Assembly: GCA_003524085.1 (NCBI GenBank)
Contig: DOEC01000029.1
Location: 35,372 to 99,371 of the forward strand
Reading direction: 5' to 3'
Source: Bacillota bacterium
GTDB taxonomy: Bacteria > Bacillota_I > Bacilli_A > RF39 > UBA660
DNA: 64,000 nt
This document shows, piece after piece, positions 24,173 through 32,872 of the stretch (within the stretch, counting starts at the first letter, position 1; each line of letters begins with the position of its first letter). The position numbers and the translations under genes are program-made. The notes beneath the pieces are model-generated. The model was not told the DNA's origin. It did not search any database and was given only the letters and a program-made list of their open reading frames with translations.

Positions 24173-24192
24173 TTTAATCTAAAGTTTTTTTG
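24167..24192 (+). terminator. Terminator after the CinA-like gene
   Basis: CTTTAG (24167-24172) and CTAAAG (24179-24184) form a stem with a TTTAAT loop, followed by T7. Confidence 0.82.
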
Positions 24193-24246
24193 TTTGACAT
24201 ATTGTACCAAATATGGTATCATATATAACTAAAAGAAGGGGTACTT

Positions 24247-25089
24247 ATGGAATTAATTGATGAAGGATTATTTGATTATAGTGAAAGTGCTAATGAGTTA
24301 GGGAATTTGATAATTAAGTTTTCTAAGAATTTAAAAAGTAATCAGTCTTTTGAAAGTTATATAAGTTATGAAGAATTTGAGAATTTAATTAGAAGTTTTA
24401 TTAATGATGTTATGTGTTATTATCTTAAAAGAATAAATGTATCTAGAGAAGTGCTAGTATTAGTTTTTGATTATTGGTTTTCAGGAGCATTTCTTGAAAC
24501 TGGTAATGGAATAGTTATACAAAGTGAAATAATGGAAAGTATATATAAGGGTAACATTGAATATTTATCTGTTGTTTTTCATGAACTAGTACATTTTCAA
24601 GTGTATTGTGATATTAATTATAGGAAAATTGTTAATGAAGATACAGTTAGAATACTTAAAGAAAAATTGATTAGATTTTATGTTGTGGAGCATAACTTTG
24701 ATGATAGTTATTATTATGGTAATTATCAATATTATTCAGAAGAAGTTTTTGCTAATAATGAAGCTATTAATCAGTTTGTTCAGTTTTTCTATTTAGTATT
24801 TAATTCTAAGATTAAAGATAAGAAAACTTTATATAATGATATGTTTGTATTAGAAGCTAGTTTAAGAGAAAATGCGCCTGATTATGAAGAGTTATATAAA
24901 AATAAAATGAGAAATTTTAAGAATGTAGGTTATTTTAATGATAATGTAATGAGCTTTGAAGATGCATTTGACTATTTAATTAAGTATAATCCTAGATGGT
25001 TAGAGTATTCACAGATAAGTTCCTTGTATGAATGTGTTCATGGGGATATTAGAAGAAAAGAAGAATATAGGAGAATATTATGCAGATAA
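24247..25089 (+). CDS. Unrecognised protein with an HExxH zinc-protease motif
   Basis: Family not recognised. The 280-residue protein has HELVH at residues 112-116 (VVFHELVHFQ), the zinc-binding and catalytic motif of zincin metalloproteases, and YSEEVFANNEAI about 50 residues later, where E165/E166 could be the third zinc ligand as in gluzincins. No signal peptide or membrane segment is evident, suggesting a cytoplasmic enzyme. The next gene, which looks like a protein kinase, starts inside its last codons, so the two are translationally coupled and probably act together. The motif is plainly visible; protease activity is inferred. Confidence 0.6.
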   Translation: MELIDEGLFDYSESANELGNLIIKFSKNLKSNQSFESYISYEEFENLIRSFINDVMCYYLKRINVSREVLVLVFDYWFSGAFLETGNGIVIQSEIMESIYKGNIEYLSVVFHELVHFQVYCDINYRKIVNEDTVRILKEKLIRFYVVEHNFDDSYYYGNYQYYSEEVFANNEAINQFVQFFYLVFNSKIKDKKTLYNDMFVLEASLRENAPDYEELYKNKMRNFKNVGYFNDNVMSFEDAFDYLIKYNPRWLEYSQISSLYECVHGDIRRKEEYRRILCR

Positions 25090-25787
25090 GTAGAAGACAG
25101 TTGGACAAATTATTATATAAGTTATCTTATTTGGGTGCAGGAAGTCAAGGAAGTTGCTATGTTGATAAGAGTAATGATTTAGTGTATAAAGTATTTCATA
25201 CATACACAGAAAAAGAAAATTCAATGTATACTATGGGAGATATTCTTAAGTTTTCTGATGTTGTTAATGATACATATAAGTTTCCTAAAGATGTTATTAT
25301 GGTAGATGGCATAGTTGAAGGATATACTTTAGAATATTTTAAGGGGCATGATTTGTGTCAGATGAACCCCTTTAGAATTGATTTAGATAATTTTGAGAAT
25401 TTGATATCTAAAGTTTATAAAGATATTAAAATTATTAGTGATAAAGGTGTTTGTACTTATGATGTTTTATATAATATAATGTATTCTAAAGATGCACTAG
25501 CTATAGTAGATACACTAGAGTACTCTAAAAATAGTGATGTTTATGTAGATAATAGATATAACTTTGATATTGGAATAAATAGTTTTTTAGTTGATAGTTT
25601 TTTTAATCATTTTGTTCTTAGTGACACTATGCTTAAAGAGATGTATATTAGTAAAGATGTTAGTTCTTTAGAGTTTTTAAAAATGTTTAGAACTAAGATA
25701 AGTGAGTACTTAGGGCATGAAATTACTTATTTAGAGGAAGCTAAGTGTTTAGTTAGAAGAACTTATCCTGACTATATAAGAGGGTAA
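25080..25787 (+). CDS. Protein kinase-like fold protein, possibly a pseudokinase
   Basis: The N-terminus looks like a kinase N-lobe: LGAGSQGSCYV (residues 18-28) as glycine loop and LVYKVF with Lys37 as the ATP-binding lysine. A hinge-like ILEYF-type strand appears as EGYTLEYFKGHDL. The catalytic loop is unclear: CTYDVLYNIMY near residues 122-135 has a D...N pair, and AIVDTLEY takes the place of DFG. At 235 residues it is short for a full kinase. It overlaps the HExxH gene by 10 bases. An aminoglycoside-phosphotransferase-like or pseudokinase role is equally possible. Confidence 0.55.
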   Translation: MQISRRQLDKLLYKLSYLGAGSQGSCYVDKSNDLVYKVFHTYTEKENSMYTMGDILKFSDVVNDTYKFPKDVIMVDGIVEGYTLEYFKGHDLCQMNPFRIDLDNFENLISKVYKDIKIISDKGVCTYDVLYNIMYSKDALAIVDTLEYSKNSDVYVDNRYNFDIGINSFLVDSFFNHFVLSDTMLKEMYISKDVSSLEFLKMFRTKISEYLGHEITYLEEAKCLVRRTYPDYIRG

Positions 25788-25855
25788 AATATTAAATTTA
25801 TACTTTAGAAATAGTAAAATATGTGGTAAAATGTAATAGTAAGGGAAGTGAGATA

Positions 25856-26410
25856 ATGGATATTATTTTATATGTATCTGGTGTTTTAGTACTTATTGTT
25901 AGTATTACGCTTATATTTTTTATTAGTAAAGGGGAAAGAGTTGTTAATTTAGTTTATAAATTTAATATGTGTGAAAAAGAGATAATAGAGTTTTTAAACA
26001 ATAAAGAAAGTTTAATTTTAAGAGTTATTGGTATTATTGAAAGAGAGTTAAAAAGTGAATTTAAGGTATTTGAAGATGTTAAGAACATTAAAGTAAGCAA
26101 GCCTAGTCCTTATGAAAAAGATAAGCTTTTAACTAGTGCATTTGAAGAAATTACTAAGATATATACTGATAATCCTAACCTTAAAGAGATTAAGAGTTTT
26201 GATGGTATTATTAAAGATATAAATAAGAATGAAATTAAATTAATATCGCTTAGAACTCTATATAATAAATGTGCGATGGAATTTAATAGTATATGTAATA
26301 AGTTTCCTTATAAAGTGATATGTAAGTTTAAGAAATTTAAAGAGAGAACTTTATATGAAGGAAAAGAATTAAATGATGAAATAGAAAAAGAATTAAATTT
26401 TGTAGTTTAA
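25856..26410 (+). CDS. LemA-like membrane-anchored protein
   Basis: A single N-terminal membrane helix (about 3-22) is followed by a helical domain. The C-terminal part has the LemA-type pattern YN...EFNSICNKFPYKVICKFKKFKERTLYEG, where LemA proteins have a YN-x-x-FP-x-x-I-x-x-x-x-GF motif. The rest diverges, so this is a distant member or structural analogue. The ATG at 25856 follows AAGGGAAGTGAG; the earlier in-frame start at 25823 is rejected. Its last codons overlap the convergent ung gene by 4 bases. Confidence 0.6.
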   Translation: MDIILYVSGVLVLIVSITLIFFISKGERVVNLVYKFNMCEKEIIEFLNNKESLILRVIGIIERELKSEFKVFEDVKNIKVSKPSPYEKDKLLTSAFEEITKIYTDNPNLKEIKSFDGIIKDINKNEIKLISLRTLYNKCAMEFNSICNKFPYKVICKFKKFKERTLYEGKELNDEIEKELNFVV

Positions 26411-27078
26411 TTCTTTTTGTTTAAGTCCCAATTTATTTCTGGAATATTGTTTTGTTTTAAAAAGTTATTAGTTCTTGAAAATGGTTTGCTACCAAAGAAA
26501 CCGTTGTATGCTGAGAATGGACTAGGGTGTGGACTTTCAATTATTAAGTGTTTTTTGTTTGTGATAAAAGCTTTTTTACTTCTTGCAAAGTTACCCCAAA
26601 GTATAAAGACTACTGGTGTTTGTTTCATGTTTATAAGTTTTATTATATGGTCTGTTAGTAAGTTCCAACCTAAGTCTTTATGGGAAGCTGCTTTATCTTT
26701 TTCTACAGTTAGAACACTGTTAAGTAAAAGTACTCCTTGTTTAGCCCATGCAGTTAAGTCACCACTAATTGGTTCAGCGTAACCTAAGTCATTATTTAAT
26801 TCTTTAAATATATTTTTTAATGAAGGGGGTTTTGGAGTGCCATCAAGAACAGAGAAAGACAAACCATGTGCTTCACCTGTCCCGTGATAAGGATCTTGGC
26901 CTAGGATTACAACTTTAATATTTTCGTATGGAGTTAATTTAAGTGCATTAAAAATGTTATCGTATTCAGGAAAACAAGTGCTTTCTTCATATTTACTTTT
27001 AATCATTTCCATAAATTTTTTAAAACCAGTGCTGTTTAAAACACTAGATAGTACTATATCCCAGTCATTATTAATCAT
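26407..27078 (-). CDS. ung: Uracil-DNA glycosylase
   Basis: Ung removes uracil from DNA in base-excision repair. The 223-residue protein has the family 1 motifs: VVILGQDPYHGTGEAHGLSF with the catalytic aspartate, LLLNSVLTV, and ESPHPSPFSAYNGFFG with the catalytic histidine. Length is typical. It converges on the LemA-like gene and starts just downstream of the transporter stop on the same strand. Confidence 0.98.
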   Translation of the reverse strand: MINNDWDIVLSSVLNSTGFKKFMEMIKSKYEESTCFPEYDNIFNALKLTPYENIKVVILGQDPYHGTGEAHGLSFSVLDGTPKPPSLKNIFKELNNDLGYAEPISGDLTAWAKQGVLLLNSVLTVEKDKAASHKDLGWNLLTDHIIKLINMKQTPVVFILWGNFARSKKAFITNKKHLIIESPHPSPFSAYNGFFGSKPFSRTNNFLKQNNIPEINWDLNKKN

Positions 27079-27101
27079 TTAACTTCACCACATTAATTTT
27101 A

Positions 27102-28367
27102 TCACACAAAGTCATTTAAGTCACTTAATTTGTGGATAATTATTAAATTTAGAGATATTAGTACAAACATCATTATATCAATGAATTTCCATATTAAAGT
27201 AGTGTCTATATATACTCCTAGAATTAAAGAAGATAAAATAAAAATTTTAGTAATATTAATAATTAATTTGTTTTTAGTTAGATGTGTTATATTTGATAAA
27301 CCTATATATATTCCTGAAATAATACTAGAAGACGCTAGAAGTGTGATAATTAAGGCTAAAAAATCGTTACCAAAGTTTTGGTAGTGGAAATAAAATACGT
27401 GTTTTAATAGTGAAATGTAAGAAGTGTCATGTATACCGAACTTGTAGATATAAATTAAATTAAGTAAAGCAATTAGTGTAGAAATTACAAATACTATAAA
27501 GTAAGAACCTAATACCAAAGTATTTGCAGTTATATATGCATTTTTATTTCCGACAGCACTAGACATACTAGTGGTACCTATTAATAGTTCATTTAAAAAT
27601 ATACTTCTTTTTATGCCAATTACTAGACCTATAGTTATGCTTTTTAATGTGAATAAGTCTTTAAAAATAAGTTTGATAATGTTAGGTAGTAAGGCTATGT
27701 TTTTTAAAATTGTGTATAAAGAAATTGATATAAAGAATACAGTGATTATTGGTACTAGTTTGTTTAGTATTTTTCTTATTTCGTCAACGTTGTTAGTTAT
27801 TAACAAAGTAACTAGAATTATTAAAATTAAAGTGAATAACTTCTTATTTATTAACAATGTATTTATTATTGTGTTTGTTTGTATCATTAAAAAGAATATA
27901 CTATATGTAGTTATGAAGATTATTAACATAAGTGTAGCTAATTTTTTATTTTTTAGACCTTGTTTTGTATAGTAATATATTCCGCCTATGTAACTAGTCA
28001 TGGTTTTTTCTTTGTATTTGCTACCTAAATAACTTTCTACATAGATTAAACTTGAAGAAATGATAGTAAATAAGTATATCCATATAATGGTGGAAGGGCC
28101 ACCTATATAAATAGAAAGAGTTGTCCCAATAATCGTGCCTACACCCATTTTAGTTCCTAGTGCTAAAAAAAGACTTTCTTTGTTTATTCCACTTGTCAAA
28201 TTTTTAAAATTGTAATTTTTAAAATTAATTTTTTTTGAAAAATATATACCAGAAAAGATAATAGTAATTATTAATATAAACCATATTTTATCTAACATAT
28301 TAAAGTATATTCTTTTTTTTGTAAAAATATGTGTCAATTTATGGCTTAGTTTGTCGAAAAATGCCAA
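27102..28367 (-). CDS. AgcS-family sodium:amino acid symporter
   Basis: A sodium:alanine/glycine symporter-type protein of 421 residues with about ten membrane helices. Family hallmarks, though divergent, are LGTKMGVGTIIG with IGGPSTIIWIYLF (AgcS: VGTGNIAG and GGPGAIFWMW), ESYLGSKYKEKT, and GIKRSIFLNELLIGTTSMSSAVG (AgcS: GVKRGLFSNEAGLGSAP). The changes at normally fixed glycine and asparagine positions suggest altered substrate or ion coupling. It reads opposite to tatD and its start faces the small membrane gene at 28408. Confidence 0.78.
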   Translation of the reverse strand: MAFFDKLSHKLTHIFTKKRIYFNMLDKIWFILIITIIFSGIYFSKKINFKNYNFKNLTSGINKESLFLALGTKMGVGTIIGTTLSIYIGGPSTIIWIYLFTIISSSLIYVESYLGSKYKEKTMTSYIGGIYYYTKQGLKNKKLATLMLIIFITTYSIFFLMIQTNTIINTLLINKKLFTLILIILVTLLITNNVDEIRKILNKLVPIITVFFISISLYTILKNIALLPNIIKLIFKDLFTLKSITIGLVIGIKRSIFLNELLIGTTSMSSAVGNKNAYITANTLVLGSYFIVFVISTLIALLNLIYIYKFGIHDTSYISLLKHVFYFHYQNFGNDFLALIITLLASSSIISGIYIGLSNITHLTKNKLIINITKIFILSSLILGVYIDTTLIWKFIDIMMFVLISLNLIIIHKLSDLNDFV

Positions 28368-28407
28368 AGTTGTAATAATTTATGATAAACTAGTATCAGT
28401 GATAATT

Positions 28408-28578
28408 ATGAAAATATGTGAAACTAAGAATAATGCAGTAAAAAGAGCAGTAAAATGTGTTTTGTGGTGCTTGTTAGTAGTTTTGTATTTTGTTTATACT
28501 GGAATTGATGAGTTTTACGAAATAGTTATTCCAGTATGTATTACAGCTTTAATAATTAAGTTTTATTTAGTTGATTAG
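28408..28578 (+). CDS. Small membrane protein, unknown
   Basis: A 56-residue protein with a basic N-terminus and two hydrophobic helices (CVLWCLLVVLYFVYTG and VIPVCITALIIKFYLV). I do not recognise it. The ATG at 28408 is chosen over 28351, which lies inside the divergent transporter gene. It ends 12 bases before tatD and is probably co-transcribed with it. Confidence 0.5.
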   Translation: MKICETKNNAVKRAVKCVLWCLLVVLYFVYTGIDEFYEIVIPVCITALIIKFYLVD

Positions 28579-28590
28579 TAGGTGAAGTTT

Positions 28591-29334
28591 ATGTTTATCG
28601 ATACACATGCTCATATACCTTTTGAAAAAAGTGAGAGTTTTGTTAAGAATGCAAAAGAAGCAAATGTTAATATAATTGTTAATGCAAGTGAAGACTTGAA
28701 AACAAGTATAACAAGTGTAGAGTTGTCTAAATTATATGATGGAGTTTATGCATGTATTGGAGTACATCCAGAACACGCGAAAGATTTTAATTTTAGTGAA
28801 ATGAATAAGTTTAGAGAACTAATTAAAAATGAAAAAGTGGTAGCTATTGGTGAAATTGGGCTAGACTACTATTATGGAAAAGATGATATGGAAAGTCAAA
28901 AACGAGTTTTTAGGGCTTTTCTAGAACTCGCAAAAGAAGTTAATAAACCTGTAGTTATCCACACAAGAGATGCTGTGATGGATACAATTAACACTTTAAA
29001 AGAATACAATTTAAAAGGAATTATACATTGTTTTAGTTCTTCTAAAGAAGTGGGAATGGAATACATAAAATTAGGTTATAAACTAGGCATAGGTGGGGTA
29101 TTAACTTTTAAGAACTCTAACTTAAGGAATACTGTTAAAAGTTTAGGACTAGAGAATTTAGTTTTAGAAACTGATTCACCTTTTTTGAGTCCAGAACCTT
29201 ATAGGGGAAAAGAGAATGAAAGCAAGAATATTCCTATAATTGCTAAAGTGCTTGCTGATAGTTTAGGCCAAGACTTATTTAGGGTGGAAGAAGTTACAAC
29301 TAATAATGCAATAGACATTTTTGACATACACTAG
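28591..29334 (+). CDS. tatD: TatD-family metal-dependent deoxyribonuclease
   Basis: A TIM-barrel metallohydrolase acting as a 3'-5' exonuclease or D-aminoacyl-tRNA deacylase in this family. Metal ligands are visible: IDTHAHI at the N-terminus, GEIGLDYYY, IHTRDA, IHCFS and ETDSPFLSP. Length is 247. The ATG at 28591 follows AGGTG; the GTG at 28582 is inside that site. The order tatD-(wall hydrolase)-rsmA-yabG-veg follows Bacillus subtilis yabD-yabE-rnmV-ksgA-yabG-veg, with rnmV missing here. Confidence 0.93.
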   Translation: MFIDTHAHIPFEKSESFVKNAKEANVNIIVNASEDLKTSITSVELSKLYDGVYACIGVHPEHAKDFNFSEMNKFRELIKNEKVVAIGEIGLDYYYGKDDMESQKRVFRAFLELAKEVNKPVVIHTRDAVMDTINTLKEYNLKGIIHCFSSSKEVGMEYIKLGYKLGIGGVLTFKNSNLRNTVKSLGLENLVLETDSPFLSPEPYRGKENESKNIPIIAKVLADSLGQDLFRVEEVTTNNAIDIFDIH

Positions 29335-29372
29335 ATTATTTGATATAATTATTCATGTAGGAGAGTGTAAAA

Positions 29373-29993
29373 GTGAAAAAATATAAACCTAAAAAATGGT
29401 TTACATATACAAGATTAGTAATTGTTTTTGCAGTAGTTTTTTTGCTTGGTAGAACAACTAATGTTATGTACGATGTAATTACTGTAGAGAATACAAATGA
29501 ACTAAAGAGTTTAAGTCAGAATGTTATTTCTGAAAATAAAGAAGAGATATATACAACTGAAAATCCGGTTTTAACTAAGTATTTAAGTTTACCTGAAAAA
29601 GGTTTTATTCTAAGTGCTGATAATAAGGAATATGAGTTATATGGGCTTGATTATGACAAGTTTGTAGCTGTTGTTGCAAGTGAAAGTAGAGCTAATAAAG
29701 ATGATGTTTTAGCTGTTGTTAGTGTTATTTTAAATAGAAGTGACAGCAGTGGTAAAACTCCACTTCAAGTAGTTACTGCACCTGGACAATTTACTGGATA
29801 TTTAGATGGACATTATTTGAAGTTTTTAAATGCAGATGGAACACTTAATGTTAAGAGTGTTGGTGTTGTTAAAGAAGTAGTGGATGATGCTTTAAATGGT
29901 GTAAGAAACTGTAATTATTATAGTTTTAGAAGCAATTGGGTAACTAGTTTTAGTGACAATCAAATCGCTTATAAGGGTAATAGGTTTAAATAA
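29373..29993 (+). CDS. SleB-like cell-wall hydrolase
   Basis: A membrane-anchored protein (helix about 12-30) of 206 residues. Its C-terminal half resembles the hydrolase_2/SleB domain of spore cortex-lytic enzymes: FVAVVASESRANKDDVLAVV with the catalytic glutamate, SVILNRSDSS and TAPGQFTGYLDG. SleB homologues open cortex peptidoglycan during germination or remodel walls. It starts with GTG after AGGAGAG and its TAA overlaps the rsmA ATG by one base. It takes the place of yabE in the Bacillus order. Confidence 0.75.
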   Translation: MKKYKPKKWFTYTRLVIVFAVVFLLGRTTNVMYDVITVENTNELKSLSQNVISENKEEIYTTENPVLTKYLSLPEKGFILSADNKEYELYGLDYDKFVAVVASESRANKDDVLAVVSVILNRSDSSGKTPLQVVTAPGQFTGYLDGHYLKFLNADGTLNVKSVGVVKEVVDDALNGVRNCNYYSFRSNWVTSFSDNQIAYKGNRFK

Positions 29994-30775
29994 TGGATAA
30001 TTTTAATTTTAAGAAGAGTTTAGGTCAAAATTTTTTGATAGATAATAATATTAGAGAAAAGATAGTTTCTTCAGCTAGTATTGAAGATAATTCTTTAATA
30101 ATAGAAGTAGGACCAGGCAATGGGTCAATTACTAAGTTACTTGTTAAACTTGGAGTAGAAGTTATTGCTTTTGAAATTGATACAAGACTTAAGGATGAAC
30201 TTGATAAGATAGAAAGTGATAATTTAACAGTAATTTACGATGATTTTTTAAGTGTTGATTTAAAGGAAGTTTTATCTAAATATAAGGGTAAGAAACTTCA
30301 TTTAATAGCGAATTTACCATATTATATAACTACGCCTATAATTACTAAAGTTATTAATGAGACAGATGTAAGTGAAATGATTATAATGGTTCAGAAGGAA
30401 GTGGGAGATAGATTTAAAAGTATGCCTGGAAGTAAAGACTATAATAGTTTAAGTGTTTATTTACAATATTACTTTGATATTGAAAAAGTTTGCTTAGTTA
30501 GTAAGTCTTGTTTTGTTCCTAAACCTAATGTTGATAGTATAGTTGTTAAGTTTACTAGAAAGAAAGAATTGTTAAAATTAAAAGATAAGGAGTTGTTTTT
30601 TAAATTTGTAAGGGATGCATTTAAACAGAAGAGAAAGAATTTAAGAAATAATTTAAAAGAATATGATTTAGAAAAAGTAGAAGAGTCTTTAAATAAAATA
30701 GGTAAAGATTTAACTTATAGAGCAGAACAGTTAAGTTTAGAAGATTTCGTTAGTGTTTTTAATGAGATATGTTAA
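29993..30775 (+). CDS. rsmA: 16S rRNA dimethyladenosine transferase
   Basis: RsmA (KsgA) dimethylates A1518 and A1519 of 16S rRNA in late 30S assembly. The 260-residue protein has KSLGQNFLID at the N-terminus, the SAM-binding VGPGNGSIT, the catalytic motif IANLPYYITTP and CFVPKPNVDSIVV, and the C-terminal AFKQKRKNLRNNL. Overlap with the SleB-like gene indicates an operon. Confidence 0.97.
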   Translation: MDNFNFKKSLGQNFLIDNNIREKIVSSASIEDNSLIIEVGPGNGSITKLLVKLGVEVIAFEIDTRLKDELDKIESDNLTVIYDDFLSVDLKEVLSKYKGKKLHLIANLPYYITTPIITKVINETDVSEMIIMVQKEVGDRFKSMPGSKDYNSLSVYLQYYFDIEKVCLVSKSCFVPKPNVDSIVVKFTRKKELLKLKDKELFFKFVRDAFKQKRKNLRNNLKEYDLEKVEESLNKIGKDLTYRAEQLSLEDFVSVFNEIC

Positions 30776-30778
30776 AAA

Positions 30779-30808
30779 ATTCACTTTTAATTAAGTGATT
30801 TTTTTTGT
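30779..30808 (+). terminator. Terminator after rsmA
   Basis: TCACTT (30781-30786) pairs with AAGTGA (30793-30798), flanked by A and T runs. Confidence 0.85.
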
Positions 30809-30850
30809 TATTAAATTAATAATTATGCATATATTTTTTTAGGGGGTATT

Positions 30851-31603
30851 ATGATAAAATTAGGAGATTATGTTAGTAGGAAGAGTTATAATAATGATGT
30901 TATTTTTGAGGTTATTGGAATAGAAAAGGATATTTGTAAATTAAGGGGAATTGATTATAGGTTACTAGCTGACGCGCCTATAAGTGATTTGGTTACTTGT
31001 GAAAGGGGAAAGTGTGATGATTTTTTTCCTTCTTTAGATAATAATTTAGATAGAGACGAGTTTTTTTATATGCCTGGAAAAATATTACATATTGATGGGG
31101 ACAAGTCTTATTTGAGTAGGTGTATGGATTTTTATAAGAAGAATAATGTTAAAGCAGTTGGAAAGAGTGTTAAGGAAAGTGAGATGAGTGCAGAAGTTAG
31201 GAAGTTTTTAAATGAAGTAAACCCTGATATTCTTGTTATAACTGGGCATGATGCGTTTTTGAAGAAAGGTGTTTATAAGAATAGTAATAATTTTTGTAAG
31301 ACTGTAAATGAGGCTAGAAAGTACGAGAAGTCTAGTGATAAACTTATTATAATTGCAGGTGCATGTCAGAGTGATTATGAATCTCTTTTAAAGAGTGGGG
31401 CTACGTTTGCAAGTAGTCCTAAAAGAATTAATATTCATGCTCTAGATCCAGCTATTATTGCGACTAGCCTTAGTTTACTTGATAGAAATAAGAATTGTGA
31501 TTTAAAGAGTTTACTTGGGAAAACTAAGTATGGAAAAGATGGTATAGGTGGACTTATAAGTAAAGGAACTATGTATACAGGGTATCCTAGGAGTGAAGCA
31601 TGA
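30851..31603 (+). CDS. yabG: YabG sporulation-specific protease
   Basis: YabG is a mother-cell protease that trims spore coat proteins and, in clostridia, pro-SleC and CspBA. The 250-residue protein has the family layout: an N-terminal Veg-like barrel (LGDYVSRKSYNNDVIFEVIG), then VLHIDGD-like ILHIDGDKSYL, ITGHDAF and IIAGACQSDYESLL, which carries the conserved cysteine, and the HALDPAII segment. AGGGGG precedes the start. It is followed with overlap by veg, as in Bacillus. Confidence 0.94.
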   Translation: MIKLGDYVSRKSYNNDVIFEVIGIEKDICKLRGIDYRLLADAPISDLVTCERGKCDDFFPSLDNNLDRDEFFYMPGKILHIDGDKSYLSRCMDFYKKNNVKAVGKSVKESEMSAEVRKFLNEVNPDILVITGHDAFLKKGVYKNSNNFCKTVNEARKYEKSSDKLIIIAGACQSDYESLLKSGATFASSPKRINIHALDPAIIATSLSLLDRNKNCDLKSLLGKTKYGKDGIGGLISKGTMYTGYPRSEA

Positions 31604-31818
31604 ACATAAAAAAAACAAAAGATTTTGTAACGTCTTTAGTAGGAAAGCCATGCTTGTTTAAGGTTAATGTTGGTAGGAATAAGTGGGAGAAATTTGAGGG
31701 TGTTATAATTAGTGTTTATGATAAAGTTTTTACAGTGCTAGTCGGGAGTGTTACAAAAAGTTTTAGTTATAATGATGTGTTAATCAAGGATGTTCAGATA
31801 AAAGAAAATAACTTGTAG
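31600..31818 (+). CDS. veg: Veg protein
   Basis: Veg is a small protein linked to biofilm matrix control in Bacillus subtilis. The 72-residue sequence has the family pattern: VTSLVGKPCLFKVNVGRNKW, GVIISVYDKVFTV and SFSYNDVLIKDVQI. The start overlaps the yabG stop by 4 bases, so it is translated from the yabG message. Confidence 0.9.
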   Translation: MNIKKTKDFVTSLVGKPCLFKVNVGRNKWEKFEGVIISVYDKVFTVLVGSVTKSFSYNDVLIKDVQIKENNL

Positions 31819-31846
31819 TGTTTTGTGTAAACATATTCAAAATCAC

Positions 31847-31875
31847 TTGAAAACTTACTCTAGTTATTATATAAT
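31847..31875 (+). promoter_or_regulatory. Promoter of spoVG
   Basis: TTGAAA (31847-31852) and TATAAT (31870-31875) are 17 bases apart, upstream of an AGAGGAGGAA ribosome binding site. Confidence 0.8.
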
Positions 31876-31907
31876 TATGTTAGTAGTTACAAGAGGAGGA
31901 ATGAAAG

Positions 31908-32183
31908 ATGAAGATAACTAACGTAAGCATACGTAAGAGTGATAGAGAAGACTCTCGTATGAAAGCAATTGCATCTGTTTTATTAGATGACGAATTCGCA
32001 GTACATGATATTAGAATCATAGAAGGGACAAAAGGATTATTTATAGCAATGCCTAGTAGAAAAACTAGCAGTGGTGGTTATAGAGATATAGCTCATCCAA
32101 TTAGTCAAGAAGTAAGAACTATGTTTGAAAAAGAAATTCTTGATGCTTATGAAAAATCTTTAAATGAACCAACAGAAGAGTAG
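31908..32183 (+). CDS. spoVG: SpoVG RNA/DNA-binding regulator
   Basis: SpoVG is a conserved nucleic acid-binding regulator affecting sporulation, cell division and virulence genes. The 91-residue protein shows the family's full pattern: MKITNVSIRK, MKAIASVLLDDEFAVHDIRI, KGLFIAMPSRK and DIAHPISQEVR. It has a strong promoter, an AGAGGAGGAA site and its own terminator. Confidence 0.98.
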   Translation: MKITNVSIRKSDREDSRMKAIASVLLDDEFAVHDIRIIEGTKGLFIAMPSRKTSSGGYRDIAHPISQEVRTMFEKEILDAYEKSLNEPTEE

Positions 32184-32201
32184 TAATATTCTTCTTTTTT
32201 T
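32173..32201 (+). terminator. Terminator after spoVG
   Basis: AGAAGA (32174-32179) pairs with TCTTCT (32190-32195) and a T run follows. Confidence 0.65.
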
Positions 32202-32228
32202 ATGCATATTATTTTGTGGGTGAAATGT

Positions 32229-32519
32229 ATGGATAAAAAGGATAGAGAGAGTAATTTTAATCATTTAGTAGAAATAAACGAGAGAAAGACTTTAGTAGTA
32301 AGTGGTGTTAAAAAGTTAGAGAGTTTTGATAGTAAGGAATTCTTTTTAGAGAGTGTGATGGGGTATATTTTAATAAAGGGACAAGACTTAGAACTTATTA
32401 AACTAGATACTTGGGAAGGAACTTTGTCTATTAAGGGAAAAATAAATTCTTTTAATTATTTAGATAATGGGGGAAAGAAAGCTAAAGAAGAGAGTGTGCT
32501 TTCTAAGCTATTTAAATGA
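32229..32519 (+). CDS. yabP: YabP spore coat/cortex protein
   Basis: YabP is needed for spore cortex formation in Bacillus subtilis. The 96-residue protein matches the YabP family: HLVEINERKTLVVSGVKKLESFD, VMGYILIKGQDLELIKLD and SIKGKINSFNY. The ATG at 32229 is preferred; the 32202 ATG lies in the preceding T-rich terminator. Its stop overlaps the yabQ start (ATGA), and the yabP-yabQ-divIC order is as in Bacillus. Confidence 0.9.
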   Translation: MDKKDRESNFNHLVEINERKTLVVSGVKKLESFDSKEFFLESVMGYILIKGQDLELIKLDTWEGTLSIKGKINSFNYLDNGGKKAKEESVLSKLFK

Positions 32520-32836
32520 AGTTAGATATACAACTACTAAGTATTATTTTTTCTTTTAGTTATGGTATTATTGTTAGTTATTTATATAATATTAGTTATT
32601 CATTTTTGTATAAAACGAGTATTCTTTATAGAGTAGTTATTAACGTATTATTTTGTATAGATGTCGGTCTTATTTATTTTCTTTTGTTAAAAGTTATTAA
32701 CTATGGAGTTGTTCACATTTATTTTGTGATGGTATTTTTGATTAGTTTTATTTTGTTTAGTGGGAAATATAAAAATTTGAGAAAATGTGTAAAGTTAAAG
32801 AAAAGTAAAGTGAAATCTATGGATAAAAAATGTTAG
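32516..32836 (+). CDS. yabQ: YabQ spore cortex membrane protein
   Basis: YabQ is a mother-cell membrane protein required for the cortex. The 106-residue protein has four hydrophobic segments (about 5-25, 36-60, 64-84) and a basic tail, and starts inside the yabP stop. Sequence similarity is low as usual for the family (FSYGIIVSYLYN, FCIDVGLIYFLL), so the call leans on position between yabP and divIC. Confidence 0.8.
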   Translation: MKLDIQLLSIIFSFSYGIIVSYLYNISYSFLYKTSILYRVVINVLFCIDVGLIYFLLLKVINYGVVHIYFVMVFLISFILFSGKYKNLRKCVKLKKSKVKSMDKKC

Positions 32837-32872
32837 ATGTGGTATTATATATTAGGAAGGGTAGATAATATT

